In this document: in pieces, positions 23,090 to 30,455 of the stretch | How positions within the stretch are numbered: the stretch's first letter is position 1 | Layout: every line of letters begins with the position of its first letter | From: an uncultured Treponema sp. | Lineage (GTDB): Bacteria; Spirochaetota; Spirochaetia; Treponematales; Treponemataceae | Assembly: GCA_937877515.1 (NCBI GenBank) | Contig: CALFIX010000025.1 | Coordinates: 1-47,394 of the forward strand | DNA: 47,394 bases | Direction of reading: 5' to 3' | Notes under the pieces: generated by a model | What the model was told of the DNA's origin: nothing | What the model saw: only the letters and a program-made list of their open reading frames with translations | The model's database searches: none | Position numbers and translations under genes: made by a program

Positions 23090-24610
23090 ATGACAATTTA
23101 CGAAAATATCAACGCACTTACAGGCTATGCCCTTACTACGGGCCTCATAAAAAACGAAGATGCAGTTTTCACACAAAATCGCCTTTTAGAACTTTTTGAT
23201 TTGGACGGATTTGAGTCTCCAGAACAGGCACTGGAAATTCCAGAAACACAGGTTTCAGATCTGGAACGCATATTAAAAGAAATGCTGGACTATGCAGGAG
23301 AGAAAAAACTCTTTAACGATGAAAGCATAGTTTACAGAGATTTATTTGACACAAAAATAATGGGACTTCTTGTAGCTCGTCCAAGTGACGTACAAAAAGA
23401 ATTCTGGGAGCATTACAGAAAATCTGCAAAAGAAGCAACAGACTGGTATTACAAGTTCAGTCAGGACACAGACTACATCCGCCGTTACAGGGTATGCAAG
23501 GATCTAAAATGGCAGAGCAAGACAGAATATGGCGACATGGACATTACAATAAATCTTTCTAAGCCGGAAAAAGACCCAAAAGCAATTGCCGCAGCATTAA
23601 ATGCAAAGCAAAGCGGTTATCCTTCTTGTCTTCTTTGTAAAGAAAACGAAGGTTACAGAGGCCGTGTAAATCATGCAGCCCGCCAAAATCACCGCATAAT
23701 TCCAATTACATTAAACGGAAAGGAGTGGGGCTTACAGTATTCTCCTTACGTTTACTATAATGAGCATTGTATTGTGTTCAGCTACGAGCACACTCCAATG
23801 AAAATTTCAAAAGACACATTTAAAACTCTTTTTGACTTTTTAAAGCTTTTTCCTCACTATACAGTAGGAAGCAATGCTGACCTTCCCATAGTAGGAGGCT
23901 CAATTTTAACACACAATCACTACCAGGGAGGTAACTACGAGTTTGCCATGGCCCGTGCCCCAATAGAAGAAAGCTTTTGCGTAAAAGGTTATAAAGATGT
24001 CAAGGCCGGCATTGTAAAGTGGCCGATGAGTGTCATTCGCTTAGACGGAAAAAATCCTGAGCATGTAATAGAACTTGCAGACCACATTCTTACAGCCTGG
24101 AGAAGTTACACTGATAAAGAAGCTTTTATCTTTGCAGAAACAGAAGGCAATCCTCATAACACAATTACACCAATTGCAAGAAAGAGGGGAAAGCTTTTTG
24201 AACTGGACTTGGTTCTTCGCAATAACATAACAACGGAAGAACATCCTCTCGGCGTTTACCATCCGCATGCTTCACTTCATCACATAAAAAAAGAAAACAT
24301 CGGCCTTATAGAAGTTATGGGCCTTGCAGTTTTACCAAGCCGTCTTAAAAAAGAACTTAAAGATCTGGGGAATGCAATCGTAAACAAAAAAGATTTGCAT
24401 TCTGATGAAGTTCTTTCAAAGCATGCTTCCTGGGTAGAAGAGTTTACTCCAAAGTATGCTTCTCAAGGCGGAATAACAGAAGCCAACGTAGAAAAAATTC
24501 TTCAGGACGAAGTGGCTTTAGTATTCAGCAAAGTTTTAGAAGATGCCGGTGTTTATAAACGCACTCCAGAAGGAAAAGAAGCATTTCATAAATTTATAAA
24601 AGTGCTTTAA
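23090..24610 (+). CDS. galT: UDP-glucose-hexose-1-phosphate uridylyltransferase, GalT type 2
   Basis: The 506-residue protein matches the larger type-2 GalT family rather than the 350-residue E. coli form. It has TGL near the N-terminus, CLLCKENEGYRGR near residue 180, and the HNHYQGG motif near residue 280, which has the catalytic His pattern. It transfers UMP between glucose-1-phosphate and galactose-1-phosphate in the Leloir pathway. No galK or galE lies nearby. Transcription appears leaderless. No convincing T-rich terminator follows; the hairpin at 24630-24656 is followed by A rather than T. Confidence 0.9.
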   Translation: MTIYENINALTGYALTTGLIKNEDAVFTQNRLLELFDLDGFESPEQALEIPETQVSDLERILKEMLDYAGEKKLFNDESIVYRDLFDTKIMGLLVARPSDVQKEFWEHYRKSAKEATDWYYKFSQDTDYIRRYRVCKDLKWQSKTEYGDMDITINLSKPEKDPKAIAAALNAKQSGYPSCLLCKENEGYRGRVNHAARQNHRIIPITLNGKEWGLQYSPYVYYNEHCIVFSYEHTPMKISKDTFKTLFDFLKLFPHYTVGSNADLPIVGGSILTHNHYQGGNYEFAMARAPIEESFCVKGYKDVKAGIVKWPMSVIRLDGKNPEHVIELADHILTAWRSYTDKEAFIFAETEGNPHNTITPIARKRGKLFELDLVLRNNITTEEHPLGVYHPHASLHHIKKENIGLIEVMGLAVLPSRLKKELKDLGNAIVNKKDLHSDEVLSKHASWVEEFTPKYASQGGITEANVEKILQDEVALVFSKVLEDAGVYKRTPEGKEAFHKFIKVL

Positions 24611-24678
24611 TTTTTTTTTGACGAAAACTGCCTGCATGACAAAAATGCGGGCAAGAAAAAAAATGTTTTATAGCTAAA

Positions 24679-24735
24679 CCCGCTTTTCGCGGCTTTGGTC
24701 GCAGGCGACTGGCTTTGCCACCGCTACAATCGGGC
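24679..24735 (+). ncRNA. Structured intergenic element before asnA
   Basis: Within a 60-nt GC-rich patch, unlike the AT-rich flanks, three hairpins follow one another: CCGC/GCGG (24680-24692), GTCG/CGAC (24698-24709) and TGGC/GCCA (24710-24720). The flanking CCCG (24679) and CGGG (24731) could close a multi-branched structure. GGCTTTG occurs twice, 20 nt apart. It ends about 25 nt before the asnA start. It could be a structured leader or a dispersed palindromic repeat; only one copy is in the window. Confidence 0.35.
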
Positions 24736-24760
24736 GTAGGTTTATAAATAGGAGATTTAT

Positions 24761-25798
24761 ATGTCACAGTTGTACATTCCTGGCGGATACAAACCGTTAC
24801 TTGGCGAAAAAGAAACAGAAGGCGCCATCGTTTTAATCAAAGATTTTTTTCAATTGGCATTAAGCACAGAATTAAATCTTACCCGCGTAACTGCACCTCT
24901 TTTTGTAAAGAGCGGAATGGGCATAAATGACGACTTAAATGGAGTAGAACGTCCTGTTCGCTTTCCTGTAAAAGACATGAACGAATCTCAGCTGGAAATT
25001 GTTCACTCTCTTGCAAAGTGGAAGAGGTTAAAGGTTACGGAAATGGCACTAAAGCCGGGGTTCGGCATCTACACAGATATGAACGCAATCAGAGCAGACG
25101 AAGACTTAGACAACCTCCATTCGCTTTACGTAGATCAGTGGGACTGGGAACTTTGCATAGACGAAAAAGACCGCACCGTAATGTATTTGAAGACAATAGT
25201 AGAAAAAGTTTATCGCTGCCTTAAACGTACGGAGTTCTATATTTATGACCGCTATTCACAGATAAAACCGGAACTTCCGGAAAATATTACATTCCTTTAT
25301 GCAGACGATTTGCAGAGAGAGTTTCCGAATAAAACTCCAAAAGAAAGGGAGTATGAGGCCTGTAAAAAATATGGTGCTGTATTTATTATTGGCATCGGAG
25401 GAAAACTTCCTGACGGCTCCATTCATGACGGACGTGCTCCAGACTATGACGACTGGATTACAGAAACAGGTGACGGTCACCGTGGACTAAACGGCGACAT
25501 CATGGTATGGAACTCTGTTTTAAATAATGCAATGGAACTTTCCAGCATGGGTATTCGCGTAAATAAAGAGTCTTTAAAGCTTCAGCTTCAGGAACGCAAT
25601 TTGGAGGAAAGAGAAAAGCTTACATTCCATTCCATGCTTTTAAACGGAAAGTTAAGTCAGACATTGGGCGGAGGAATTGGTCAGAGCCGTCTCTGCATGT
25701 ATTTCTTAAGAAAAGCTCATATTGGCGAAACTCAGGTCAGTACATGGCCTGATGAAATGCTTATTGAGTGCCGCAAAAATAATATAGCAATACTGTAG
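24761..25798 (+). CDS. asnA: Aspartate-ammonia ligase
   Basis: The 345-residue protein fits AsnA in length and motifs: YIPGGYKPLLG at the N-terminus, RVTAPLFV, LHSLYVDQWDWE near residue 125, and GGGIGQSRLCM near the C-terminus. It makes asparagine from aspartate, ammonia and ATP in a class II aminoacyl-tRNA-synthetase fold. A TAGGAGA ribosome site precedes the ATG, in contrast to the leaderless galT. The next gene follows after 17 nt. Confidence 0.96.
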   Translation: MSQLYIPGGYKPLLGEKETEGAIVLIKDFFQLALSTELNLTRVTAPLFVKSGMGINDDLNGVERPVRFPVKDMNESQLEIVHSLAKWKRLKVTEMALKPGFGIYTDMNAIRADEDLDNLHSLYVDQWDWELCIDEKDRTVMYLKTIVEKVYRCLKRTEFYIYDRYSQIKPELPENITFLYADDLQREFPNKTPKEREYEACKKYGAVFIIGIGGKLPDGSIHDGRAPDYDDWITETGDGHRGLNGDIMVWNSVLNNAMELSSMGIRVNKESLKLQLQERNLEEREKLTFHSMLLNGKLSQTLGGGIGQSRLCMYFLRKAHIGETQVSTWPDEMLIECRKNNIAIL

Positions 25799-25815
25799 TT
25801 TTTGGAGTGTGCGGA

Positions 25816-26838
25816 ATGACTTTGCCTGAAAAAAATGCGGATTCTTCCGCACACAAAGAATATAATTTTTCTTCCAGAGAAATTATAAAAGAACTTCCTC
25901 ACTTTACAGAAAAGGGCATAACGGAATTTTTTGTTCATGACAGAGAGCTTTCTTCAGACAAAAAGGAATTAAAAAATCTTTTTTCTAAAATGGCCCTGTA
26001 TGCCCCGGAAGTCTTTTATACAATAGAGCTTTCTCCCGAAGCTTTGGATAAGGAGCTTGTTTCTCTGGCATCTCAAATAGACTGTTCACTGGAGTTTTAT
26101 TTAGACGGTAAGGAAACTCAGAATGGAAACCTTCTTTTTGACAAAAAGCTTTATTCTTCCAAGGCCCGCCTTTTAAACGAAGCAGATCTAGTGTTTGGTT
26201 TTAAGCTTAACTGGGCTTTACAGAAAGGAGACACTTTTAAAGCTTTCAGGGACCGCTTAGATTTTGCTTTAAGCCTTTACCCTAATCACATAGAATTTGA
26301 GCAGTTTGAAGACAAGGAAAAGCTTTTCCCCCGTTCTACAAATATTTTTTCCTCTAAGGACATGGATTTTGCCCGCGGAATGGCTTTTGCCTGCCGTACA
26401 TTTTATTCTGCGGGGCGTGCAGTGCCCTGGTTTAATACTGTAATAAATGCTTTACGCATTAGCCCGAGTGCTTTTTTTGCAGACTTTGACGAATGGCAGC
26501 AGTGTAATAATTGCAGCATGGACACAGGCTTTATTCCGGAGGAGAGGAAACACGAAGAGTTGGAAAAAATGCAGCTTGAGTTTTTAAAACAAAAGCTGGA
26601 CGAAAAACATAAAAGTCATCTTTTTCCCTGTGTAAAGGATTTGGTTAGCCTGCACGGAGCTTTCTCTCGACTGGTAGAAGAGGGTAAGGAGAGTGAAGTT
26701 GAGACATCTTATAATCCAGATGATGTACTTTCACCCTATGCGTTAAATTTAGCTCTTTTTGCAGAAAATGTTACGATGGAAAACAGTACTGTAAGAATTT
26801 TTAACAATGAAGGTATTCCTGATTATAAAATTCTATAA
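25816..26838 (+). CDS. Radical-SAM-like protein lacking the cluster motif
   Basis: The 340-residue protein resembles the C-terminal two-thirds of B12-type radical-SAM enzymes. The order of strands and loops agrees: EFFVHDRELSSD near residue 40, ELSPEALDKELVSLA, a YPNHIEFEQFE strand near 155, then a SKDMDFARGMAF stretch, FYSAGRAVPWFNTV near 200 and a FFADFDEW segment. The CX3CX2C cluster motif that should precede the first strand is absent; no Cys occurs in the first 90 residues. It is therefore either a non-catalytic paralogue or a truncated copy. The start at 25816 has TGGAG upstream; a GTG at 25807 is possible. It follows asnA in the same direction. Confidence 0.55.
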   Translation: MTLPEKNADSSAHKEYNFSSREIIKELPHFTEKGITEFFVHDRELSSDKKELKNLFSKMALYAPEVFYTIELSPEALDKELVSLASQIDCSLEFYLDGKETQNGNLLFDKKLYSSKARLLNEADLVFGFKLNWALQKGDTFKAFRDRLDFALSLYPNHIEFEQFEDKEKLFPRSTNIFSSKDMDFARGMAFACRTFYSAGRAVPWFNTVINALRISPSAFFADFDEWQQCNNCSMDTGFIPEERKHEELEKMQLEFLKQKLDEKHKSHLFPCVKDLVSLHGAFSRLVEEGKESEVETSYNPDDVLSPYALNLALFAENVTMENSTVRIFNNEGIPDYKIL

Positions 26839-26852
26839 AGTTTTTCCTCGGT

Positions 26853-27434
26853 TTAAAAAGCAATTATACCCAAATGGCTCAAAAGTATTTTTACACCAAT
26901 GAGTATTAAAATTGCTCCACCTGCAATTTCTGCTTTCTTTTCAAAGCGACTCCCCACTTTTGCACCGATACGTATTCCGCAGGCAGAAAAAGCAAATGTT
27001 ACAGAGCAGATAAAAAGACTTGCAAGTATTATTTCTTTCCATGTTTCCAGTAAAAGACCGAATGTAAGCCCCACGGCAAGAGCGTCTATGCTTGTCGCTA
27101 CAGCCATAATAAACATGGTCTTTACTCCAAAAGAAGCGTTCATGCTTTCTTCTTCATCCTTAGAAAAAACTGCTTCCCTAATCATGTTAAGACCTATTAA
27201 AAGCAAAAGTCCAAAAGCAACCCAATGGTCTATGCTTTCTATGTATACGCGGAATCTAGAGCCTAATAGCCAGCCTAAAAAAGGCATTAAAGCCTGGAAT
27301 CCTCCAAACCAGGCACCCGCAATACACATTTCTTTTACACCGGACTTTTTAGAGGCAAGCCCCTTGCATATAGATACTGCAAAAGCGTCCATGCTCAGAC
27401 CTACTGCAAGAACAAAAAGTTCCCATATTCTCAT
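26853..27434 (-). CDS. mntP: Manganese efflux pump MntP
   Basis: The 193-residue protein has about six hydrophobic helices in two related halves, each with the family motif: SMDAFAVS near residues 14-21 and SIDALAVG near 113-120. The Asp in each motif is the metal ligand in the known pump. MntP exports manganese across the inner membrane. No manganese riboswitch is visible: the predicted leader is only about 20 nt. The gene ends 15 nt from the convergent gene. An open frame of 195 codons on the opposite strand is its shadow. Confidence 0.9.
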   Translation of the reverse strand: MRIWELFVLAVGLSMDAFAVSICKGLASKKSGVKEMCIAGAWFGGFQALMPFLGWLLGSRFRVYIESIDHWVAFGLLLLIGLNMIREAVFSKDEEESMNASFGVKTMFIMAVATSIDALAVGLTFGLLLETWKEIILASLFICSVTFAFSACGIRIGAKVGSRFEKKAEIAGGAILILIGVKILLSHLGIIAF

Positions 27435-27460
27435 TTTTTTTACACCAGCCTTGAGGCTTT

Positions 27461-27489
27461 ATTATATAAAGAAAGCCCCCCGTTGACAA
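27461..27489 (-). promoter_or_regulatory. Promoter of mntP with -35 inside a terminator hairpin
   Basis: On the minus strand TTGTCA (27484-27489), 17 nt, TATAAT (27461-27466). The -35 box is the centre of the G+C-rich hairpin at 27472-27500. Both boxes are close to consensus. Confidence 0.7.
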
Positions 27490-27500
27490 CGGGGGGCTTT
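27472..27500. terminator. Intrinsic terminator between degP and mntP
   Basis: A perfect 14-bp inverted repeat, with AAAGCCCCCCGTTG on the left arm and one base at the centre, is flanked by T runs on both strands. It can stop degP transcripts on the minus strand and would work in either direction. It also contains the mntP -35 box. Confidence 0.8.
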
Positions 27501-27564
27501 TGAAAAAGTTAGGAGTTTCTATGAAGAAGACAGGGTGTTTTATCACTTGCCTTTCATAAACATT

Positions 27565-27587
27565 AACCAACTACTTATTAGTTGGTT
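27565..27587 (-). terminator. Second stem-loop after degP
   Basis: AACCAACTA and TAGTTGGTT form a 9-bp perfect stem with a 5-nt loop, about 35 nt past the degP stop. No clear T run follows on the minus strand. Confidence 0.4.
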
Positions 27588-27620
27588 ACATACTGTTTTT
27601 ATAAAAAAACGTTATTTCTT

Positions 27621-29123
27621 TTACTTTCCCAGTTTGTATCTTCCTGTGCTTATTGTGTGCCCGTCAGAATAAACGTCAAACCAAATTTCTTTAGAACCTG
27701 TTGTGTCTAAAGCTTCGTAAAACTCTTGTACGTTAGTAACGGTTTTGTCATTTACTGCTGTAATTACGTCTCCGTTCTGCAGTCTTAAAGCTGCTGCCGG
27801 AGATTTTTCCTGGACATTTGTTACCACAATACCCTTAACTTTATTGTTTTCTAACTTTATTTGCTTTCTAACATCGTCTGTTAAAGGGGAAGCTATAAAG
27901 CCTGGCCACAATTTTGCGTTGTCAGAAGCAACATCTTTTGTGCGTTCATCTATCTTTACAGAAAGTTTAATCTTGTTTTTTCCGCGCATTATGGTAAATT
28001 CTGCGGTGTCTCCTGCTCTAATATTTCCCACTTCACGAACAAGCTGGTCTACGCTCTTTACAGAATGCCCGTTTAATTCTGTTATAAAGTCTCCTGCCTG
28101 CATTCCACCTTTCATTGCAGGACTGTCTAAGAAAATTTCAGAAGCAAAGGCTCCGCTTTCGCCACCAACTCCAAGTTCTTCTTTGTATTCTTTTGTTATT
28201 TCTGTAAGGCTTACTCCAAGCCAACCGTAGCTTATCTTACCTTTGTCAATAAACTGGTCAATTGCAGTTTTTATGTTATTGATCGGAATAGAAAAGCCCA
28301 AACCTTGACTACCGCCACTTTGAGAAGCAATCCATGTGTTAATGCCAATTACTTCTCCCCAAATGTTTACTAAAGGACCTCCAGAGTTTCCTTGGTTAAT
28401 TGCAGCATCTGTCTGAATAAAGTCGCTTATAGAACCAATCTGTCCGCCACTTCTTCCTGTTGCACTAACTATACCTTGAGTTACGCTAGCGAAATATCCA
28501 AGTGGGCTTCCTAAAGCTAATACAATGTCACCTTGTTGTACTTCATCAGAATTCCCCATTTTTGCAACTGTAATAGAGTCATCGTTACATTCAAAAGAAA
28601 CTAAAGCTACATCCATTCTTTCGTCTGCACCTATCAAAGTTCCGTCAAATTCGCGTTCGTCGTTTAGCTTAATCTTTATTGTGGTAGCATTTCCGGCTAC
28701 GTGGTTATTTGTAAGTACGTAAACAGTTTTTCCTGTTTTCTTTACAATTACACCAGAGCCAAGTCCTGATTGCTGGTATTCTCTGTATTTTTTGCTGTCA
28801 TCATCTTTGTCATTGCTTTTGTCATTTGGTAGACCAAAAAAGAATGGTAAGTCTTCAAATGGGTTGTAAGTGCGAACTCTTGTTGTTTCTGTAACATCTA
28901 CTTCTACAACAGCAGGAAGAACCTGACTAGAAATTGAACGGAATGTAGACTGTAAGGCCTGTGTAACTTCTAAAGAGTCCTGCGGAATGTTTACAGCAGG
29001 CGTTGTTTCTGCAAAGGCTACATTGGCAGAGCCGGAATTTGCCTTGCAGGAAAAAGATACAATTCCAAAGGTAACTGCTGCGACAAAGGCAACTCCTAAA
29101 ACGTTTTTTGTTAGTTTTTTCAT
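27621..29123 (-). CDS. DegP/HtrA-family periplasmic serine protease
   Basis: The 500-residue protein has a hydrophobic N-terminus with a possible relaxed spirochaetal lipobox (VSFSC, Cys 26), a trypsin-like domain, and two PDZ domains (about residues 300-380 and 405-490). The catalytic triad is visible: His in TNNHVAG (about 146), Asp in RMDVALV (about 176), and Ser in NQGNSGGP (about 253). It degrades or refolds damaged periplasmic proteins. A GGAGG ribosome site precedes the ATG. The upstream region lacks a TTGACA-type -35. A second, separate HtrA-like protein lies at 38760-40436. Confidence 0.92.
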   Translation of the reverse strand: MKKLTKNVLGVAFVAAVTFGIVSFSCKANSGSANVAFAETTPAVNIPQDSLEVTQALQSTFRSISSQVLPAVVEVDVTETTRVRTYNPFEDLPFFFGLPNDKSNDKDDDSKKYREYQQSGLGSGVIVKKTGKTVYVLTNNHVAGNATTIKIKLNDEREFDGTLIGADERMDVALVSFECNDDSITVAKMGNSDEVQQGDIVLALGSPLGYFASVTQGIVSATGRSGGQIGSISDFIQTDAAINQGNSGGPLVNIWGEVIGINTWIASQSGGSQGLGFSIPINNIKTAIDQFIDKGKISYGWLGVSLTEITKEYKEELGVGGESGAFASEIFLDSPAMKGGMQAGDFITELNGHSVKSVDQLVREVGNIRAGDTAEFTIMRGKNKIKLSVKIDERTKDVASDNAKLWPGFIASPLTDDVRKQIKLENNKVKGIVVTNVQEKSPAAALRLQNGDVITAVNDKTVTNVQEFYEALDTTGSKEIWFDVYSDGHTISTGRYKLGK

Positions 29124-29303
29124 TATTCTTAACCTCCAATAGGTTTCATTCTCTGTAAATATAATACATAAAACCTGTAGTGTGTTACGTTTTTTTTAAG
29201 AAATTTCTGTTATTCGCATAAGGAGAAAGTTGTTCTATCGTAATGTTAAAATGTTCCCTGTGTGTCTTACTTACAAAAATTAAGGAATTTGACTATTCTT
29301 CTA

Positions 29304-29333
29304 TTGACTAATTTCTCTTTAATCGGTTATTAT
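29304..29333 (+). promoter_or_regulatory. Promoter of the rplU operon
   Basis: TTGACT (29304-29309), 18 nt, TATTAT (29328-29333). The leader is about 80 nt to the start at 29422. Confidence 0.65.
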
Positions 29334-29348
29334 TGCCTACAAAATTCT

Positions 29349-29405
29349 GCACAGAGGTGCAAGGCATCTTAAGGGAACCCGTTACTCCCTTGAGACAAAT
29401 ATGTC
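29349..29405 (+). promoter_or_regulatory. Structured leader of rplU, possible L21 leader
   Basis: Three hairpins lie in the leader: GCAC/GTGC (29349-29360), AAGGGA/TCCCTT (29371-29391) and GACA/TGTC (29394-29405). Ribosomal protein leaders upstream of rplU are known in other bacteria and bind the ribosomal protein. Whether this one belongs to a known class needs a covariance-model search. Confidence 0.4.
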
Positions 29406-29421
29406 AACAGAGGTTTTTAGT

Positions 29422-29739
29422 ATGTACGCAGTTGTTGAGTATAAAGGCAATCAGTACAAGGCAGAAAAGGATGCTGTTCTTACAGTTAGCAAGATTAGCG
29501 ATGCTAAACAGGGTGACAGCATTACAATTGACACTGTTCTTTTAGTAAGCGATGGTGACAAAGTTTCTGTAGGTACCCCTTATGTAAAGGGTGCAAAGGT
29601 AACTGTAGAAGTTGGTGAAACTTTTAAGGACAAGAAAGTTCTCGTTCTTAAATACAAGAGCAAGAAGGATTATCACCGCCTTATCGGTCAGCGTGAGGAA
29701 TATACAAACGTTACCGTAAAGGATGTGGTGCTTGCATAA
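29422..29739 (+). CDS. rplU: 50S ribosomal protein L21
   Basis: The 105-residue protein opens with MYAVVEYKGNQYKA and contains the HRLIGQREEYT stretch typical of L21, which binds 23S rRNA. The start at 29422 matches the family's N-terminus, and an AGAGG site precedes it; an in-frame ATG at 29401 lies within a leader hairpin. It is the first gene of the run rplU-prp-rpmA-obg. Confidence 0.96.
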   Translation: MYAVVEYKGNQYKAEKDAVLTVSKISDAKQGDSITIDTVLLVSDGDKVSVGTPYVKGAKVTVEVGETFKDKKVLVLKYKSKKDYHRLIGQREEYTNVTVKDVVLA

Positions 29740-30063
29740 GTGACCAAAGTTCTTTTGGTTTCTGCCCCAGATGGTTCTTTTAAGAGCGTTAGTGCTAAAG
29801 GCCATGCGGGGTTTGGCTTTAAGGGTAAGGATATTGTTTGTGCTGCAGAGACTTGTTTACTGCGTACGGCAATGAAAGTCCTGAATGAAACCGAAGGCAT
29901 TGTTCTTGAAGTCCATTCTGGCAACAGAGGTGAGTTAAGCTTTTCTGTTAGCGGTAATGGCGACAGGGAACGTCTTAAATGTATTGCAGATTTTATAAGG
30001 CAGGGCATTAAAGACCTTTCCCTTGAGTATCCTAAGCTTGTAGAGTTCAGGGAATTGACTTAA
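29740..30063 (+). CDS. prp: Prp-type ribosomal-processing cysteine protease
   Basis: The 107-residue protein starts with GTG directly after the rplU stop. It has the Prp/YsxB motifs GHAGFGFKGKDIVCAA, with the His and Cys that form the catalytic dyad in characterised enzymes (about residues 22 and 34). In Firmicutes Prp removes an N-terminal extension of L27. Here the next gene, rpmA, begins without such an extension. Its position between rplU and rpmA is conserved, so it may act differently here. Confidence 0.85.
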   Translation: MTKVLLVSAPDGSFKSVSAKGHAGFGFKGKDIVCAAETCLLRTAMKVLNETEGIVLEVHSGNRGELSFSVSGNGDRERLKCIADFIRQGIKDLSLEYPKLVEFRELT

Positions 30064-30099
30064 GTAAAAACAAAACTGGTTTTCCAGTGGAGGATTAAA

Positions 30100-30357
30100 A
30101 TGGGACGATCAAAAGGTGGTAGCGGCGCAAAAAACGGCCGTGATTCAAACCCAAAACACTTGGGCGTTAAAAAATACAGTGGTGAAGTTGTAACTGCAGG
30201 TTCTATTCTGGTTCGTCAGAGAGGAACTCGTGTTCATCCTGGTGACAATGTTGGCCGTGGTGGAGATGATACTTTGTTTGCTCTTACAGACGGTAAAGTG
30301 GTTTATGGCGAAAAGCGTGACCGCAAAGTTGTTTCTATTGAACCAGTAGAGGCTTAA
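30100..30357 (+). CDS. rpmA: 50S ribosomal protein L27
   Basis: The 85-residue protein begins MGRSKGGSGAKNGRDSN, where the basic, Gly-rich tail reaches the peptidyl-transferase centre. The rest, including GSILVRQRGTRVHPGDNVGRG, is typical. A strong GGAGG lies 7 nt before the ATG. The reading frame upstream is open for 12 codons but the only alternative start would be a CTG, so no Firmicutes-like cleavable leader is seen. Confidence 0.97.
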   Translation: MGRSKGGSGAKNGRDSNPKHLGVKKYSGEVVTAGSILVRQRGTRVHPGDNVGRGGDDTLFALTDGKVVYGEKRDRKVVSIEPVEA

Positions 30358-30376
30358 GTTAAGTCAATGAGGGGGT

Positions 30377-30437
30377 AAGCCCAAAACTGTATGGTATGAA
30401 TGCTCGGTATGGTTTTTCCTTGCCGGGCTTTTTTTTT
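30377..30437 (+). terminator. Terminator with possible antiterminator between rpmA and obg
   Basis: An 11-bp stem (30402-30412 with 30418-30428, one mismatch, TTTTT loop) is followed by nine T: a strong intrinsic terminator. Only 18 nt separate it from the obg start, too little for a promoter. AAGCCC (30377-30382) can pair with GGGCTT (30425-30430), which would break the terminator. This is the layout of an attenuator. Confidence 0.65.
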
Positions 30438-30455
30438 AGGGGTTTAGGGAAGGTT

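Noticed and set aside
24630..24656. Hairpin after galT as an intrinsic terminator
   Set aside because: The stem (GCCTGCAT with ATGCGGGC) is followed by A on the plus strand, not T, so it does not fit a terminator for galT.
26899..27486. Open frame of 195 codons on the plus strand opposite mntP
   Set aside because: It is the complement of a highly hydrophobic, well-conserved gene, has no ribosome site and an implausible composition; mntP explains the region.
27434..27620. Manganese riboswitch before mntP
   Set aside because: The predicted leader is about 20 nt, too short for the yybP-ykoY type, and the upstream zone is explained by terminators.
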